A stretch of DNA of 64,000 bases from Oscillospiraceae bacterium (GCA_015067725.1 SVLX01000002.1:1-64000); one strand, 5' to 3'; counted from the first letter of the stretch, positions 18,156 to 27,484 are shown. Notes: generated by a model not told the origin, from the letters alone. Program-made: numbers and translations.

Positions 18156-18851
18156 ATGAAGATAGCAGTTGTGGATGATGAAGCCCTGTTGGTCAAGGGG
18201 ATACGGTTTAACCTGCAAAATGATGGCTATGAAGTTGTCACCGGTTGCAACGGACTCGAAGCGGTGGAGTTGGCCAAAGACCCGGAAGTGAAACTGTTGA
18301 TTCTGGACGTGATGATGCCCGAAATGGACGGGTTGACCGCCTGTTCCAGGATTCGGGAATTTTCTCAGGTGCCAATCATTATGCTTACCGCAAAAACCGA
18401 TGACATGGACAAGCTTATGGGATTTGACCAGGGCGCTGACGATTACCTGACTAAACCCTTTAATATTCTGGAGCTTAAAGCCAGAATTCGGGCCCTGCTC
18501 CGCAGAGCAGGCAGTGGAGCAACACAGAGCCCTGCGGCCGGTAACCGACTGACCATTGGCTCCATCAGCCTGGATTTGGATGGCAGAAACGCATACAAAA
18601 ATGGCGTTCTTGCAGACCTGACCGCCAAAGAATTCGATGTGATTGAATTTCTCATGCGCAATGCGAACCGGGTCTACTCTCGGGAGGCTCTGTTGGATAC
18701 CATCTGGGCTTATGAGTATCGCAGTGAGATCCGCACCGTGGATGTCCATATCCGCAGACTGAGAGAGAAGTTGGAAGAAGACCCGGCACAGCCCAAGTAT
18801 ATCATGACAAAGTGGGGAGTTGGCTACTATTTCAAGGGAAAGAACGGATAG
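18156..18851 (+). CDS. OmpR/PhoP-family response regulator
   Basis: This 231-residue transcription factor has a receiver domain with the acidic pair DDE (residues 7-9), the phospho-acceptor Asp51 in LILDVMMPEMDG, the Thr in IIMLTAKTDD and Lys in YLTKPF. A C-terminal winged helix follows (VYSREALLDTIWAYEYRSEIRTVDVHIRRLREKL). It lies six bases behind the ComEA-like gene and just before a histidine kinase that is its likely partner. Its target genes cannot be told from this window. Confidence 0.94.
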   Translation: MKIAVVDDEALLVKGIRFNLQNDGYEVVTGCNGLEAVELAKDPEVKLLILDVMMPEMDGLTACSRIREFSQVPIIMLTAKTDDMDKLMGFDQGADDYLTKPFNILELKARIRALLRRAGSGATQSPAAGNRLTIGSISLDLDGRNAYKNGVLADLTAKEFDVIEFLMRNANRVYSREALLDTIWAYEYRSEIRTVDVHIRRLREKLEEDPAQPKYIMTKWGVGYYFKGKNG

Positions 18852-18861
18852 ACCCTGGCGT

Positions 18862-20286
18862 GTGCCCAGAGTCAGCCGAACCCAGTTGCGGTATTCGGCC
18901 ATGTATATTCTGATTACTTCGGTGATTCTGATTTTCCTGAATCTCTATGCCGCATCCACCATGCGGAACTTGATATTTCAGGGGAAGAAGACCTCGCTGG
19001 ATGATAAGGTGCAGCTTATTTCCTCCACCATGGAGGAGCTGCCATATATGACAGCGGAAACCGCAGGGGAAGTTCTGACACAGATGAACAGTCTGAATGT
19101 CACCAGAATTCTGCTGACCGACGCCAATGGTACGGTAATCTATGACTCCATAGATGATAACAGTGCCGCAGGAAAGACTGCCCTGCTACCGGAGGTTGTC
19201 CTGGCGCTTGAGGGTAACGATGTCTTCTATTCCCGCTATACCGGTGGTGTGCTGGAGAGCAGGGCGTCGGCACCTCTCCTGCGGAGTGAGCAACTGGTGG
19301 GCTCTATCTATCTGATGGAATACGACACCAATCAAGGTTCACTGATTCAGGCTCTGCAGAAGAACATCCTGTGGATCAGCCTATTGCTGGAGGGGGCAGT
19401 TATTCTGTTTTCCTTCATCTTCTCCGAGATTTTTTCTCACAGAATGCGGGAAATATTTGCCTCCATCCGGATCATTCGGGAAGGTGACTACTCCCACAAG
19501 CTAAAAATCCGGGGCAGTGACGAGCTGACCGGGTTGGCTTTGGAGTTTAACGACCTGACTGCCCGCCTGCAGGAGTCGGAAGAACGTCGCCGACAATTTG
19601 TCTCTGATGCCTCCCATGAACTGAAGACGCCGCTGTCTTCCATCAAGCTGCTGTCTGACTCCATTTTACAGAACCCCATGGATATGGAGACTGTACTGGA
19701 GTTTGTTCAGGACATTGGCAACGAAGCGGACCGACTCACCAGAATGACCCAGAAACTGCTGTACCTGACCAAAATGGACGCAGAACAGCTCGATGATCAC
19801 GAGATTGCCGATATCCATGAGACAGCCAAGAAGGTACTCAGAATGCTGGAGCCTGTGGCAAAACTTCACAACATAACCATGGTTTGCAATACCCAGCCCA
19901 ATGCCACCGTCCTGGTTATGGAGGATGACCTCTATCAGATTCTCTTTAATCTGGTGGAAAACGGCATCAAATACAACAAGCCAAACGGTAAGCTGACTCT
20001 GGATTTACAGCGACTGCATGGCGACTGGGTGCTGACCGTCACCGATACCGGCGTAGGAATCCCCAGTGATGCCATTGATCACATTTTTGAACGGTTTTAC
20101 CGGGTGGACAAAGCCCGCTCCCGTCAGGCGGGCGGCAGCGGTCTTGGGCTGTCCATCGTCCATGGCATGGTGACGAGAAATGGCGGCAAAATTGATGTGC
20201 TTCAACCGGAAACCGGTGGCAGCAGCTTTGTGGTTGTTTTCCCGGCTTTTGATTTGGAGGTAGATGGCCTATGGCTGGAAGAATAA
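18862..20286 (+). CDS. Membrane sensor histidine kinase
   Basis: Domains in order: an N-terminal membrane span (YILITSVILIFLNLYAAS), an extracytoplasmic sensor loop of about 140 residues, a second span (ILWISLLLEGAVILFSFIF), a HAMP linker, a dimerisation helix with the phospho-acceptor His in SDASHELKTPLSSIKLLSD, and an ATPase domain with NLVENGIKYNK, VTDTGVGIP and SGLGLSIV. The start is uncertain. A TTG at 18820 overlaps the response regulator but has its purine-rich site directly abutting; GTG 18862, 11 bases after the regulator stop, suits reinitiation, so I use it. It forms a two-component pair with the upstream gene and overlaps the GerMN gene. Confidence 0.9.
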   Translation: MPRVSRTQLRYSAMYILITSVILIFLNLYAASTMRNLIFQGKKTSLDDKVQLISSTMEELPYMTAETAGEVLTQMNSLNVTRILLTDANGTVIYDSIDDNSAAGKTALLPEVVLALEGNDVFYSRYTGGVLESRASAPLLRSEQLVGSIYLMEYDTNQGSLIQALQKNILWISLLLEGAVILFSFIFSEIFSHRMREIFASIRIIREGDYSHKLKIRGSDELTGLALEFNDLTARLQESEERRRQFVSDASHELKTPLSSIKLLSDSILQNPMDMETVLEFVQDIGNEADRLTRMTQKLLYLTKMDAEQLDDHEIADIHETAKKVLRMLEPVAKLHNITMVCNTQPNATVLVMEDDLYQILFNLVENGIKYNKPNGKLTLDLQRLHGDWVLTVTDTGVGIPSDAIDHIFERFYRVDKARSRQAGGSGLGLSIVHGMVTRNGGKIDVLQPETGGSSFVVVFPAFDLEVDGLWLEE

Positions 20287-21626
20287 TGAACAGAATTGTG
20301 GTTTTCCTGTTGATGCTTTCCGTGTTCTTTGTCGGTGGTTGCGTTCGCAATCCGGCTGAATCCGATATGGAAGCTCCTATCCGGTTCTATTACAAAGTTA
20401 CAGACGAGGGCTATGGAACAGTCGGCAGAGCCATCGATTTCGAGTTATACGATGCAGAAGGTCATGAGGACGACTTTGACCGGATTCTGGACGCCTATTT
20501 CCTTGGTCCACAGCAGGAGGGACTTGTTGCGCCTTTTCCTAAGGCTACCAATCTCAGAGTAGCCTGGCTGGATGGCGAGACCATGCATATCGACCTGTCA
20601 GACAGCTTTGGTGCCCTTTCCGGAATCGATTTGACACTGGCTTGTTCCTGCATTACCATGACTTGTTTGCAATTTCCTGGCGTGGAAACGGTGACCATAC
20701 GTTCTCTGGGCAAACTGCTGGACGGCAAAGACACCATCACCATGCGTGCGGACTCTCTGATTCTGGATGATTTGGGCCCGGTTTCCACGACCAGCAGCTA
20801 TCAACTCTACTTTTCTGATACGGATAACCGGTATCTGATTGCCGAGGAACTGCAGCTCGATTTGTCGCAGGAGGAACTGCCGCGATATCTGCTGGATTGC
20901 CTTCTTCAGGGGCCGCAAGGCAGCGGGTTGGCGCAGACTGTTCCACTGAACACAGTGGTAAGAGAACTTGGCATTACCGACGGGGTCTGTAACGTGGATT
21001 TGTCAGCAGAATTCCTGCGTAACTCGCCAAAAACAGAACTGGCCCGCCGCATGACCATCTTGTCTTTGACCAATACCATGACCCAGCTTGAGGGGATTGA
21101 TTCTCTTGTCCTGTATGTGGATGGTAAACGGCTCAGCAGTTATGGTTCAATGGATTTAACCGCTCCGTTGACTTTTGAGGCAGCCGCAGTTGGTCCGGCA
21201 AGAACCGGTCTTAATGAATTGGATGCAGACTTGTATCTGTACACCGGAGAAGGGGAATTGCTGTCCCGGATTCCTACCCGCGTACGTCAGTCGGCCGATA
21301 AACTGGTGGCTCAGCAGGTACTTGACGCCCTGCTGAGCAGAGAGGAGCAAAACGGCTACCGCACATACATTCCGGTGGGTACAGGCATTGTGGATGTCTA
21401 CTTGGAGCGGAAAACCTGTGTGGTGGTGCTTTCTCCGGAATTCCTGGATGCAGACCAGTCCATGGAAAAGGCGACCCGGGTCATTTGCGCCACCATCATG
21501 GCAACCGGAGAGTATAAGGCGGTCCGGATTCAGATTGAGGGGATACCGGATGAGCTGTTGCCTGAGTTTATGTCCCAGCCCATGGTTTGGGATTCCTCCT
21601 GGATCTATGGGGGCGAACTGCCTTGA
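20271..21626 (+). CDS. GerMN-domain lipoprotein
   Basis: The 451-residue protein begins with a lipoprotein signal peptide ending FFVGGC, so it should be anchored on the outside of the membrane. Two GerMN-type domains are visible, at about residues 55-170 and 180-300. Each contains the pattern of a secreted beta domain followed by helix and LTNTMTQLEGIDSLVLYVDG-like strands; a third related segment ends the protein. In Bacillus, GerM acts in spore formation and germination. The gene overlaps the kinase stop by 16 bases, so it is translated with the two-component system and may modulate its sensing; that role is inference. Confidence 0.87.
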   Translation: MAGRIMNRIVVFLLMLSVFFVGGCVRNPAESDMEAPIRFYYKVTDEGYGTVGRAIDFELYDAEGHEDDFDRILDAYFLGPQQEGLVAPFPKATNLRVAWLDGETMHIDLSDSFGALSGIDLTLACSCITMTCLQFPGVETVTIRSLGKLLDGKDTITMRADSLILDDLGPVSTTSSYQLYFSDTDNRYLIAEELQLDLSQEELPRYLLDCLLQGPQGSGLAQTVPLNTVVRELGITDGVCNVDLSAEFLRNSPKTELARRMTILSLTNTMTQLEGIDSLVLYVDGKRLSSYGSMDLTAPLTFEAAAVGPARTGLNELDADLYLYTGEGELLSRIPTRVRQSADKLVAQQVLDALLSREEQNGYRTYIPVGTGIVDVYLERKTCVVVLSPEFLDADQSMEKATRVICATIMATGEYKAVRIQIEGIPDELLPEFMSQPMVWDSSWIYGGELP

Positions 21627-21632
21627 CGGAAC

Positions 21633-21679
21633 AACAAAACGGATCGCCTGCCGGTCTTTCCGGGGTGATCCGTCTTGTT
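21633..21679. terminator. Bidirectional terminator
   Basis: AACAAAACGGATC pairs with GATCCGTCTTGTT, enclosing a smaller GC stem. It lies between convergent genes; the minus-strand tail is T-rich. Confidence 0.7.
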
Positions 21680-21683
21680 GCGC

Positions 21684-21893
21684 TTATAATGAGAAGTCCT
21701 CGCTGTCATATTTGGAGAAATCTACGGCCTTTCTTCTGGGCGGAATCCGCTTTAGGGGGTCATACTTGAATTTGTGACAGCCGGCAGTCTCAGACCGCAG
21801 TCCCTTTTTGACGCACAATACCTGTGTATCCTGGATTCTGCTGCCATAGAGGCAATATTCACACGACCGGGTAATCTTTTTCCGAAACAACAT
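21684..21893 (-). CDS. Small four-cysteine protein
   Basis: This 69-residue protein has CEYC near the N-terminus, a third Cys in VLCVKKGL and a fourth in AGCHKFKYDPLKR. The spacing suggests a compact zinc-ribbon-like fold. The C-terminal half is basic and then acidic (KYDSEDFSL). The start has a strong GGAGGTG six bases upstream; nine earlier codons include that SD. Function unknown. It lies 26 bases behind ylbJ on the same strand and may be read through from it. Confidence 0.72.
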   Translation of the reverse strand: MLFRKKITRSCEYCLYGSRIQDTQVLCVKKGLRSETAGCHKFKYDPLKRIPPRRKAVDFSKYDSEDFSL

Positions 21894-21919
21894 AGACTGC
21901 ACCTCCAGTGTTTTTCTCA

Positions 21920-23008
21920 TTATACATCATAATCCCTCTCTTTGCCAGCCCTATTTCGCAGAATCACGCACCAGAGTCCAAAAAGAGCAGCCGCAGATAC
22001 AAATACCCAGATCATTGTGGTCAGCAGTCCATCGTGGTTTGGCAGATGGATTGTTGGCAAATCCCGTGGCAGAAGTCCCGGGATGAATTGCATCACCAAT
22101 GCGGTCAGTGCCACCGAAAGGGCACACTGCAGGATTTTTCCCAGGAAATAACGATTGCCGGAAAGCCCGGCTGGTTTGATCAAGTCCCGGGTTTGCATCC
22201 ACACGCACACGCCACCCAAAGATAGAAACGCGGAAACAAAAAGATACCCCACCGCCATGGACTCCAACTCCGCCAGCCGGAGACAGCCGCCGGACAACTC
22301 CAATACTCCGGAAATACCCACCTGCACAATACCGGGAAGAATTGCCCCCAGGTATCGCTCCAGAATGGCGGAAAGCACCCCAAACAGAAGCACATAGCCA
22401 CAAATAATGGCCATGGAGCGGATGGAGGAATAAAGCACCGGTGGTGCGGACAAGAGCTGTATAGGCGCACTTACGCCCGGCGCCGGCTCTGCCTTTTCGG
22501 GTCGCAGGATGATTCCTGTCAGCAATGCGGAGAGAATATGGATGACATACAATGTTGCTGCTACCGGCAGTCCACCCATCAGTGCGCCTACTACCCCAAA
22601 GACAAAGGATGGTCCTGCGTTGTTGCAGAAGGTCAGCATATGCTCGGCCTGATTCCGGGTCAGCTTACCTTGCAAATACGCGGTTGCTACACTTTGCGCG
22701 CCTACGGGATAACCACCCATAATCCCCAAAACCAGACAAATTGCTGACGACTCCGGTAACCGAAAGACGGTTTTCATCGTGGTGCCCAGAATCGCCCCCA
22801 GTTTCTCCGGCAGTTGAGTGTCCATCAATAGTCGCGCCATGACCATCAGGGGAAAGAGGGATGGAATCAGCGTATTTATGCATCGCGTCAGTCCCTGCGC
22901 CATGGCTTGCGCCGCCAACCTGCTGTCCAGAATCAGGATAAGGGTTATGACCGAAATGCTCAGCATATACCAGATTGCCCCTTGTCTGTGGGTGGATTTT
23001 CTGCCCAA
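21920..23008 (-). CDS. ylbJ: YlbJ-like sporulation integral membrane protein
   Basis: This is a multi-pass membrane protein of about 362 residues with the nucleoside-recognition/Gate fold of YlbJ. Matching segments are CINTLIPSLFPLMVMARLL, LVLGIMGGYPVGAQ, LTRNQAEHMLTFCNNAGPSFVFGVVG and the second Gate half in the C-terminal region. In Bacillus it is needed for spore envelope formation. The near-perfect SD GGAGGTGATT lies eight bases before a TTG codon at 23008, which I take as the start; the longer frame from an ATG 30 bases earlier would place the SD inside the gene. It is divergent to yqfC. In Bacillus it sits beside coaD, unlike here. Confidence 0.86.
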   Translation of the reverse strand: MGRKSTHRQGAIWYMLSISVITLILILDSRLAAQAMAQGLTRCINTLIPSLFPLMVMARLLMDTQLPEKLGAILGTTMKTVFRLPESSAICLVLGIMGGYPVGAQSVATAYLQGKLTRNQAEHMLTFCNNAGPSFVFGVVGALMGGLPVAATLYVIHILSALLTGIILRPEKAEPAPGVSAPIQLLSAPPVLYSSIRSMAIICGYVLLFGVLSAILERYLGAILPGIVQVGISGVLELSGGCLRLAELESMAVGYLFVSAFLSLGGVCVWMQTRDLIKPAGLSGNRYFLGKILQCALSVALTALVMQFIPGLLPRDLPTIHLPNHDGLLTTMIWVFVSAAALFGLWCVILRNRAGKERDYDV

Positions 23009-23105
23009 CGCAATCACCTCCGGAGAGATTGTATGCAAGCCAGTCTAGTCTCTTGCCCGAAGGCATATGCTTTTTATCATCGAGGACAAGGGAGTGGTCA
23101 GTTAT

Positions 23106-23393
23106 ATGGAGAAACGCAAACCCATTCTCCGCCTGATTGCTGAGGCGGTAGATGCCCCACGGGAATTGCTCGCAGGTGAGCCGCTGATTGAGATGGCGGG
23201 CGACCAAAGACTCATGATTGAAAATCACACCGGAGTTAAAGTGTATACCGGCAACTGTATTCGGGTGGGGATCAAAGGTGGCACAGTGTCCATTGAAGGA
23301 TGCGGTCTTCGTATTGCCCGAATGCAGAAAAAGCAACTGGTCATCGTGGGGACGATTCGCAACTTGTGTCTGGAGAGGGGTATAGGCAAATGA
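23106..23393 (+). CDS. yqfC: Sporulation protein YqfC
   Basis: This 95-residue protein fits the YqfC/YabP-like family of mother-cell sporulation proteins. Recognisable are PRELLAGEPLIEMAGDQRLMIENHTGVKVYTGNCIRVGIKGGTVSIEGCGLRI and the ending VGTIRNLCLE. I use ATG 23106, which matches the family length and has GGGAGTGG upstream; an ATG at 23067 would add 13 residues. It overlaps yqfD as ATGA, the standard order in endospore formers. Confidence 0.88.
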   Translation: MEKRKPILRLIAEAVDAPRELLAGEPLIEMAGDQRLMIENHTGVKVYTGNCIRVGIKGGTVSIEGCGLRIARMQKKQLVIVGTIRNLCLERGIGK

Positions 23394-24613
23394 ATGGGTT
23401 TTTCCGGTTTTTGCAGGGCTCTGTGCTTGTTGAACTTACCAGCGCTGAGCCGGGGAGGGCACTGTCTGATTATGCGTCTGCGGGAATACGCCTTGCCGAG
23501 CCGGTGATGGTTCACCCGCTGACCGCCCGGTTTATTATTCCTGCCCGACAGTGGAAAGCGTTTGCGGCGTTGGCAGAGAAACGTGGAGACGGTCATCATG
23601 TCCTGTCCCGGCAGGGGCTCTGGGAGCAGATTCGCCTGAAGCAGAGAAGAATTCCTTTTTTGGCGACGCTGGCAGTTATGGTTCTGTTTGCCCTCTATGC
23701 TCCGACAAGGCTCTGGTTTTTCCGGGTAGAGGGTAACGGTGACATTCCACCGGGGGAGATTATCGCAGCGGCGCAGGAATGCGGCCTGACCTTCTTCACC
23801 CGGGTTAAGGACATTCGCAGCGAGAAAGTCAAGAACCAACTGCTGAACCTCTTGCCTGAGTTGCAGTGGGCAGGGGTCAACTTTACCGGCGGCGTGGCCA
23901 CCATCAGTGTACAGCCTCGGCTGGACAGTGAAGAAATCCGGGATACCAATCAAATCAGTAACGTGATTGCCTCCCGGGACGGGGTGATCCTGTCCATGAG
24001 CGTACTGGGCGGAAAAGCCCTGTGCCAGCCCGGTCAGGCGGTAACCGGGGGAGAAATTCTGGTCACCGGTTGTATTGAACATGAGTACCAAACCCAGTAT
24101 ACCTGCGCCGATGCAGAGGTATATGCCCTGACGCAAAGGTCGATTGAAGCTGTTTCTCCTAAAAAGACGCAGGCAAAGACCTATACGGGAGAAGAATTCC
24201 GTTGTGTGTGGCTGGTTTTGGGAAGAAATAAAATAAAAATCTCGGGAAACAGTAGAATTTCGGGTATCACTTATGATAAAATGACACAAGAGAGAGTCCT
24301 GACCCTCCCTGGGGGTTATATGTTGCCCATCGGTCTTGTGACCGAGACCTGCAGAGTATTTGAAACAGAACCTGCGGTTACCGTTCTGACCACGGAAGAA
24401 CGTCTGAGCCGGGATTTGCGGCAGTATGTCCAAGGGGATATGCTTGCCGGTGAGATTCTGCGCTGTGATTCTTCCTTCGGGGAAGATGGGGAGGTCTATC
24501 GACTATATGCCATATATTCCTGCCGGGAGATGATTGCCCGGCAGTGGAAAGTCACATTGTTTGAAGGTGAGAATGCAAATGACGGAACGGATCGTGAACG
24601 CAGAGCGGGTTGA
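23390..24613 (+). CDS. yqfD: Sporulation protein YqfD
   Basis: The 407-residue protein has the YqfD layout: a cytoplasmic N-terminal part with an RLAEPVMVHPLTARFIIPARQ segment, one membrane span (LATLAVMVLFALYAPTRLWFF, about residues 88-108), then a large extracytoplasmic domain with FFRVEGNGDIPPGEII and LLNLLPELQWAGVNFTGGVATISVQPR. In Bacillus it is made in the mother cell and supports engulfment and late spore assembly. The start overlaps the yqfC stop as ATGA. An earlier in-frame start at 23300 lies inside yqfC and is unlikely. Confidence 0.92.
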   Translation: MNGFFRFLQGSVLVELTSAEPGRALSDYASAGIRLAEPVMVHPLTARFIIPARQWKAFAALAEKRGDGHHVLSRQGLWEQIRLKQRRIPFLATLAVMVLFALYAPTRLWFFRVEGNGDIPPGEIIAAAQECGLTFFTRVKDIRSEKVKNQLLNLLPELQWAGVNFTGGVATISVQPRLDSEEIRDTNQISNVIASRDGVILSMSVLGGKALCQPGQAVTGGEILVTGCIEHEYQTQYTCADAEVYALTQRSIEAVSPKKTQAKTYTGEEFRCVWLVLGRNKIKISGNSRISGITYDKMTQERVLTLPGGYMLPIGLVTETCRVFETEPAVTVLTTEERLSRDLRQYVQGDMLAGEILRCDSSFGEDGEVYRLYAIYSCREMIARQWKVTLFEGENANDGTDRERRAG

Positions 24614-25583
24614 AGACCTGATTGAAGTCTTCGGCTCCATGGATGAGAATATCCGCAAAATCGAACAGGAGCTGAATGTGCAGGTGCTAAACCGGGGCAG
24701 CGAGTTAAAGGTCAGCGGCGACGTCGAAGCCGTTGATCAGGCTGCCCGGGCGATTGAAGGCCTGATGGCACTGGCTTCCAAAGGAGAGGTTATTGACGAG
24801 CAGAAGGTGCGCTATCTCATTTCTCTGGTCAGAGAGGGGAACGACGACCGGGTTACCCAGATAGTGCAGGATGTGGTTTGCATCACCGCTAAGGGCAAAC
24901 CCATTAAAGCCAAAACCCTGGGTCAGCAGAAATACATGAAATCCATTATGAAGAACACCATCACCATTGGCGTTGGTCCTGCCGGTACGGGTAAAACCTA
25001 TCTGGCGGTGGCGGCTGCTGTGGCGGCTTTCCGGGAGCGGACTGTGAACCGGATTATCCTGACCCGCCCTGCGGTTGAGGCCGGTGAGCGGCTTGGCTTC
25101 CTGCCCGGCGACCTGCAGAACAAGGTCGACCCCTATCTGCGTCCGCTGTATGATGCACTGTATGATATGCTGGGACCTGAATCCTTCCAGAAATATCAGG
25201 AGCGGGGCAGTATTGAGGTTGCACCTCTGGCTTATATGCGTGGACGTACACTGGATGACAGTTTTATCATTCTCGATGAGGCACAGAATACCACCAAAGA
25301 GCAGATGAAGATGTTCCTGACCCGTCTTGGCTTCGGTTCCAAGATTGTTATCACCGGTGACGTTACCCAGATTGACCTGCCGGAAGATAAGGTCAGCGGC
25401 TTGAAAGATGCCATCCGGATTCTGGACAAGGTGGACGACATTGCCATCTGTACTCTGACGGCGGCTGATGTGGTCCGGCACTCTCTGGTGCAGAAAATCA
25501 TCAATGCCTACGAAAAAGCGGAGCAACGCAAGCAGGACAGTAAGCCTGCCCCCAAAACCAACTACAGAGGTAACCGAAAATGA
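24573..25583 (+). CDS. phoH: PhoH-family ATPase
   Basis: This cytoplasmic ATPase of the PhoH/YbeZ group is thought to act with YbeY in RNA metabolism. A KH-like N-terminal region precedes the Walker A GPAGTGKTYLAV and Walker B SFIILDEAQNTTKEQMKMFLTR with ITGDVTQIDLP. The length is about 336 residues. The start at 24573 has AAGG five bases upstream; a second ATG lies two codons later. It overlaps the end of yqfD by 41 bases and ybeY by ATGA, so all three are co-translated. Confidence 0.94.
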   Translation: MQMTERIVNAERVEDLIEVFGSMDENIRKIEQELNVQVLNRGSELKVSGDVEAVDQAARAIEGLMALASKGEVIDEQKVRYLISLVREGNDDRVTQIVQDVVCITAKGKPIKAKTLGQQKYMKSIMKNTITIGVGPAGTGKTYLAVAAAVAAFRERTVNRIILTRPAVEAGERLGFLPGDLQNKVDPYLRPLYDALYDMLGPESFQKYQERGSIEVAPLAYMRGRTLDDSFIILDEAQNTTKEQMKMFLTRLGFGSKIVITGDVTQIDLPEDKVSGLKDAIRILDKVDDIAICTLTAADVVRHSLVQKIINAYEKAEQRKQDSKPAPKTNYRGNRK

Positions 25584-26074
25584 ATGCCAGAATCAACATT
25601 TCCTTTGCTTACCCCACACTCCTCAGTGCGCCCATCACGCAGACTATCCGCAAGTGTATTCTGGCCACTCTGCAAGCTGAGCGGGTGAGGGTTTCCTGCG
25701 AAATCAATGTGCTGATTACCGACGACAAGGGCATCCATGCCATCAACAAAGTCAGCCGTAATGTGGACAGACCCACGGATGTGCTGTCTTTCCCCATGTT
25801 TGAACTGACTCCGGAGAAGCTGCCCAAAGACTGGTCCGGCTATGTGGACCCCGGCACAGGACTGTGCCCACTGGGTGATATGGCCATCTCTCTGGAGCGG
25901 GCCAAGGCACAGGCAAAAGAGTATGGGCACAGTGTCCGGCGGGAGGTGGGATACCTGACCATTCACTCCATGCTCCACCTTTTGGGCTATGACCATCTGG
26001 ATGAGGGCCCGCAGAAGGCGCAGATGCGCGCCCATGAGGAGGCCGTTATTGCGGCGCTGGACCTGCACCGCTGA
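25580..26074 (+). CDS. ybeY: rRNA maturation factor / endoribonuclease YbeY
   Basis: YbeY is a zinc metalloprotein that takes part in 16S rRNA 3' end processing and ribosome quality control. The 164-residue protein has the metal-binding HSMLHLLGYDH (three His) near the C-terminus, preceded by DRPTDVLSFPM and LGDMAISLERA. It overlaps phoH as ATGA and its TGA shares a base with the ATG of the next gene, so it is embedded in the operon. Confidence 0.96.
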   Translation: MNARINISFAYPTLLSAPITQTIRKCILATLQAERVRVSCEINVLITDDKGIHAINKVSRNVDRPTDVLSFPMFELTPEKLPKDWSGYVDPGTGLCPLGDMAISLERAKAQAKEYGHSVRREVGYLTIHSMLHLLGYDHLDEGPQKAQMRAHEEAVIAALDLHR

Positions 26075-26601
26075 TGGATGGGATAACGATTCGCCCGGCT
26101 TCGGTTTACGATGCCCGGCTCTGGGCTGAGACAAGACAGCAGGTATGGTCTGCCACCTACCGGGGAATTTATCCCGATAGCTGGATCGACCAATATGATT
26201 TTGCCGGGAAAGAGCAGCTCGATGTCAGTCGGCTGGCCGACCCCAACATCTTCAGCTTTCTGATTATGGACGGAGAGACTTGTGCCGGATACTTTTCCTA
26301 TGGTCCGACGGCGGAAGAGGAGTTCTATCTGCGGAGTCTGTACCTTTTGCCGGCATATCAGGGCAGGGGATTGGGGCGCAGAGTCTTTGCACACCTCCGG
26401 GCGGCCTGTTTCCGTCTGGGCTATCCTGGCTTTTATTGTCACTGCAACGAGCACAATACCCCCGCCAGAGGGTTCTATACGCATATGGGCGGAATACTGG
26501 TCAGCATTGACGGCGGTCACCAAAACAAAGCGGAGGACCAATGCCGGTACGAATTCAGCCTGACCGCTTATACAAATGATAAGGAGAATCACTATGTCTA
26601 A
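26074..26601 (+). CDS. GNAT-family N-acetyltransferase
   Basis: The protein has 175 residues. It has the GNAT fold, with YLRSLYLLPAYQGRGLGRRVFAHL as motif A (acetyl-CoA pyrophosphate loop QGRGLG) and CHCNEHNTPARGFYTHMGG as motif B. The N-terminus (ITIRPASVYDARLWAETRQQVWSATYRGIYP) is typical of the type that acetylates small amines. The substrate is unknown. It is inserted between ybeY and era, overlapping both, so it is expressed with the ribosome-maturation genes. Confidence 0.88.
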   Translation: MDGITIRPASVYDARLWAETRQQVWSATYRGIYPDSWIDQYDFAGKEQLDVSRLADPNIFSFLIMDGETCAGYFSYGPTAEEEFYLRSLYLLPAYQGRGLGRRVFAHLRAACFRLGYPGFYCHCNEHNTPARGFYTHMGGILVSIDGGHQNKAEDQCRYEFSLTAYTNDKENHYV

Positions 26602-27484
26602 CAAGAGTGCGATGATTACCATTGCCGGACGACCCAATGTGGGTAAGTCCACCTTGACCAACCGTTTGGTTGGAGACAAAATCGCCATTGTTTCCAACAA
26701 GCCCCAGACCACCCGCAACCGCATCTGCGGTATCCTGACCCGGGGCGATACGCAGTTCGTTTTTGTGGACACCCCCGGTTTCCACAAGCCCAGAACCAAG
26801 CTGGGCGACTATATGGTGAACATCACCCGGCAGTCTGTTTCTTCCGTGGATGGCGTCATGCTGTTGGTCGAGCCGATTGCTAATGTGGGTGCGCAGGAAG
26901 AAGCACTGATGGAGGAACTTCAGGCTTCCGGTGAGCGGGTCATTCTGGTTATCAATAAGATTGATACTGTGGAGAAAGATACGCTCCTGGCTGTGATCGC
27001 TGCCTACGCCGAGAAAATGGACTTTGCTGCCATTGTCCCCATCAGTGCAAAGACCGGCGAGGGGCTGGATATTTTGCTGGACGAATGCGAGAAGTTTGCT
27101 GAGTTTGGCCCGCAGCTCTTCCCGGATGACATGACAACAGACCAGCCTGAGATTCAGGTCATGGCAGAAATCGTCCGTGAGAAGTTGCTGTGGTGCTTAG
27201 AGCGGGAAGTGCCCCATGGTACGGCCGTTGAAGTTAACCGGTTTACCGAGCGTGATGACGGCATTATCGATTTGGACGTGACCATTTTCTGTGAAAAAGC
27301 CAGTCATAAAGGCATCATCATCGGCAAGGGCGGTGAAATGCTGAAGAAAATCTCCACCATGGCCCGTGTGGACTGTGAGAAATTCATGGGCACCAAGATT
27401 TATCTCCAGACCTGGGTCAAAGTCAAGGAGAATTGGCGGGACAGCGATGTGTTGGTGCGCAATTTCGGTTATCGGGATGAATGA
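26594..27484 (+). CDS. era: GTPase Era
   Basis: Era is a GTPase that binds 16S rRNA and aids 30S subunit assembly. The 296-residue protein shows G1 GRPNVGKSTL, G2-region TTRNRICGI, G3 DTPGFH, G4 NKID and G5 SAKTGEG, then the C-terminal KH domain with IIGKGGEMLKKISTMARVDCEKFMG. The start has AAGGAG at the right spacing; six codons before it lie in the GNAT gene. A yqzL gene and recO follow, as in other Firmicutes. Confidence 0.97.
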   Translation: MSNKSAMITIAGRPNVGKSTLTNRLVGDKIAIVSNKPQTTRNRICGILTRGDTQFVFVDTPGFHKPRTKLGDYMVNITRQSVSSVDGVMLLVEPIANVGAQEEALMEELQASGERVILVINKIDTVEKDTLLAVIAAYAEKMDFAAIVPISAKTGEGLDILLDECEKFAEFGPQLFPDDMTTDQPEIQVMAEIVREKLLWCLEREVPHGTAVEVNRFTERDDGIIDLDVTIFCEKASHKGIIIGKGGEMLKKISTMARVDCEKFMGTKIYLQTWVKVKENWRDSDVLVRNFGYRDE

